Shown here: positions 61,500 through 64,000 of the stretch, piece by piece
Layout: each line of letters starts with the position of its first letter
How positions within the stretch are numbered: the stretch's first letter is position 1
NCBI RefSeq assembly: GCF_008831285.2
Contig: NC_045138.2
Location: 37,687,115-37,751,114, forward strand
From: Nymphaea colorata
Taxonomy: Eukaryota > Streptophyta > Magnoliopsida > Nymphaeales > Nymphaeaceae
Reading direction: 5' to 3'
Length of the DNA stretch: 64,000 bases
The notes under the pieces: model-generated
Told to the model about the DNA's origin: nothing
The model's input: only the letters and a program-made list of their open reading frames with translations
Databases searched by the model: none
Program-made: the position numbers and the translations under genes

Positions 61500-63200
61500 A
61501 GGCAACCCCCTCCTTTTGTTGTTATCCAATCATTTCATGTATCAATGAACCCACCATCTCAAGGATGAAGGAACTTTGCTCTCTCAAATTCTAAATTTTC
61601 TTTCAAGCTCGAGATGCTATCGTCGTGACAATCCTCAGTTCCTACAACCACAGACAATGATTTAACCTAGACAATACCCAGCAACAGTATATAACTACTG
61701 AAGGTCCAGTCAATTTAAAATTTCTAAGTAGGAATCTCAGAATCCTCAATATATATTGTTCGTTTACATAAGCAGAACATTAAAAAATCAATATGTAGTT
61801 TAGGGAAAAATTGCATCTTCTGTTTTGCAAATTGGACAACAGATGATATCAGGAACAGGATGTTCATACAAAAGCGATAAAAGAAGTCACATGTAGAAAC
61901 AAAAGTCACTAGATTCGCATTCAGCCATTCACAAAGCAAAATGAGGGATGGAGAAAAAAGGAGGATCAGACTGACCAAAATGAACTGTTCGCCAGCTTAA
62001 AATGTCAATGTTAACCACCATATGTTGCCCTAACAAAATTTTGAAGAGGCCAACCCAATGATAAAACCAAATCCTTGCACCACTAACAAAATATGACGCT
62101 GAACTAGTCTTTCTTTGTTTTACTCCTTTTAGTTTCTTCAACTACAAATCCAATTTAAGAAAACTTGGTTCATTCATGGCTGTCAGAAAAGCAGAAGCAC
62201 TGGATGGAATACTGATGGACAATAAGCTAAACCTTTACTCCACCATAATGCCATCTCCCTCTCCTCATGTGTATCCCTATGCTAAGTCATTCCTATTATA
62301 GTTTAATCATATACACATCTAAAGCATAGAGGAGATACTAGATACATGAGTGCACATAAAAAAAGAGACTCAGGGGAAGAATGGAGCAGAGCAGGGGAGA
62401 AAGATGCAAATAAAAATGTGTCACATATTCATAAGGACTCAGATCAGCAAAAATCAATGGTAGCAAAGGCATAACAAAGAAGAAACAGACATTACTTCAA
62501 TTGAAATCAATGGCTCCAAGCAGACAACCATCATAGACATGAAAGTAGCATCCGAGTAAAGATATAGTGAACACACTGAAAAAATGCAAAAAACCAGAAT
62601 ACATGATGTATAGTTCTCTAAAAGACCACCTGAGAACCCTCCACCAGATGCCAAACTGAGAGGAGACCAAAGGTCAATCTTGGCAAGAATGAGTAGAATG
62701 ATGGGCACAAAAAGAAAAGAAGCAATAAAAGGTAAATGAAGCAAAACCTCCATGATCAAGTTCTCTGTAAGTAGCAGCAGAGACGAGCAAGAGTAACTAA
62801 CCCAATTGTAGCCTCTGAAAAATGGGGGAAAAGACGGGCAACGCGTAACAAAGCAGCCTTGGCATTTAGAATAAACTAGTCTCATGAAAATTAGGAGGTG
62901 AATCTGGTTGAATTGAAACCTCTGTTGGCAACAAAAGGAAGCAGAGGGCACTCTCTTGTGCAGTTTTCAGGCACCTGCACTAGATTCCAGAATAGGAGAC
63001 AAAGAACGAATCCCTAGGTTTGCAGTGAGAACCTGAGCTATTGATCTTCAAGATGCAGCTAGCTTTCGACAGTCTCATTTGAAGATGTGTGGCGATCGCA
63101 ATGGCTATTTTGGGAAAAAGAGAAAGAGAGGGAGAGAGGGAGAGAGAGAACGAAAGTATTATAACCGTGCAGAATATGGCCGACAAAGGGTTGACTACAT
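61500..63200 (-). other. Upstream/leader region of the PORR gene
   Basis: Probably the leader intron plus the first exon. The minus strand near 63155-63110 is CT-rich, like the leaders of the other genes here. A minus-strand ATG at about 63081 (MRLSKASCILKINSS) is the best candidate for an upstream ORF or alternative first coding exon. The hydrophobic frame at 62951-62454 begins at GTG and looks like T-rich intron. Confidence 0.4.
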
Positions 63201-63830
63201 TCCATAAAATACAAAAGGAAGAGGCTACTGCAGCTCAATTATGCAACTGTTGCAGAAACGTAGCAGACCACCATGGGCCAGAACCAGAACAGAAACAACG
63301 ATAGGATCATAGGTTGACATCACAGAATATAAGTCTAGACAATGCTGTGGGGAAAGGAGATGCTTCCGATGGTACGCATCATTTTTGATACACCAAATGC
63401 GCCATCAAGTAGTGAACAACCACGAGATCCACAAAATCTCATTTACTTATACTAGACAAAACCCTAATGATTGCAGAATCACTGACGAAAAGATATGGAT
63501 CAATGGATGTTCCAAGTCTCCTGAAAAATTCACTGCATAAGATGACACGACCAAAACAAATGCATAGATGTTTCCTCTTGAATGCCAGATAAACGGCATC
63601 AACTAGCAAGTTGGAAACCAGACTTTTTAAGGGTAGTTTCAACCTGGAGTCTATCGTCTAAGGCATGCCATGCCAACCCAGTATGTAACCCTGCATTTTT
63701 AACAAAATAAATTGACATATTCATTTTGGAAATTAATTATATTTATTTTTAGTTGTTGCAGATCGGCAGTTTCCCCTACATTAGCCCATGTTTGATTTGG
63801 TGAGTTTCAAAATTAAATATTAAAAAAAAC
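63201..63830. other. Intergenic, no gene seen
   Basis: Plain AT-rich sequence between the PORR gene upstream region and a possible promoter at the right edge. Frames are short and unrecognised. Confidence 0.55.
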
Positions 63831-63833
63831 TGC

Positions 63834-64000
63834 CCTATAAACATTTTAAAAGGAATCGTTCAACGGGGGAAAAGGGTTACTCCTTTCTCTACTTTCTTAT
63901 TCTTCTTGCTCTGTTCTTCTCTCTCATCGTTGTGGGTTGTGGATATTGTGGGTTTGGTTACAACAGAGAGGTGCTTTATCTTCTCTTCTGTTGATTCTAT
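63834..64000 (+). promoter_or_regulatory. Possible promoter and CT-rich leader at window edge
   Basis: CTATAAAC at 63834-63841 is followed about 40-90 bases later by a pyrimidine-rich stretch (TCCTTTCTCTACTTTCTTA, then TTCTTCTCTCTCATCG). This matches the layout of the other gene starts in the window. No coding start is visible before the window ends. Confidence 0.3.

Noticed and set aside
62454-62951. 165-codon hydrophobic minus-strand frame
   Set aside because: Begins at GTG, lies in probable T-rich intron of the PORR gene and matches no membrane family I know.
1-64000. tRNA, rRNA, CRISPR or organelle-DNA insertions
   Set aside because: No tRNA A/B box pair, rRNA segment, spaced palindromic array or recognisable plastid or mitochondrial gene was seen.

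Overview
This window is nuclear DNA from a flowering plant. The evidence is split genes with GT-AG introns and long non-coding spacers, AT-rich intergenic DNA full of AT, CT/GA, CA and TTTA microsatellites, CT-rich 5' leaders, degenerate retroelement and MITE copies, and plant-only protein families (GAUT, RHM, PORR, S40, protodermal factor, early nodulin-like). I cannot name the species from sequence alone.

Layout. 0-6 kb: no supported gene. 6.2-6.7 kb (+): intronless S40/DUF584 senescence-regulator-like gene with a clear TATA box. 6.7-15.8 kb: mostly empty, with AT microsatellites and one doubtful small split gene on the minus strand near 10.0-10.4 kb. 15.9-26.0 kb (+): GAUT15-type galacturonosyltransferase, six coding exons giving 537 residues, plus a probable intron in the 5' leader and a 4.15-kb first coding intron. 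29.6-33.3 kb (-): trifunctional UDP-rhamnose synthase (RHM), two coding exons plus a 5'-leader intron, convergent with GAUT15. 35.3-39.1 kb: a nest of small repeats, with two hAT-like MITEs carrying 8-bp target duplications, an 86-bp minisatellite and a TRIM-like mini-retrotransposon. 42.8-45.0 kb (-): plastid-type methyltransferase-like protein whose N-terminus breaks frame or hides a small intron. 46.6-48.4 kb (-): PDF1-like protodermal factor with a canonical L1 box upstream. 49.5-52.6 kb (-): decayed, 5'-truncated Ty1/copia element. 55.1-57.8 kb (+): early nodulin-like arabinogalactan protein with an expanded Pro/Ala/Ser/Thr region. 60.2-63.2 kb (-): PORR-domain organelle RNA-binding protein. 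A possible promoter for a plus-strand gene lies at the right edge.

Theme. Four of the seven supported genes concern the cell wall or its surface: RHM makes UDP-rhamnose, GAUT15 belongs to the homogalacturonan synthase family, and PDF1 and the ENODL-AGP are secreted wall or membrane-surface glycoproteins. Plants rarely organise such genes as operons, so I treat the grouping as probable chance unless it proves conserved. Gene models were joined by hand from splice motifs, reading-frame phase and recalled family sequences; no alignment or transcript data were available.
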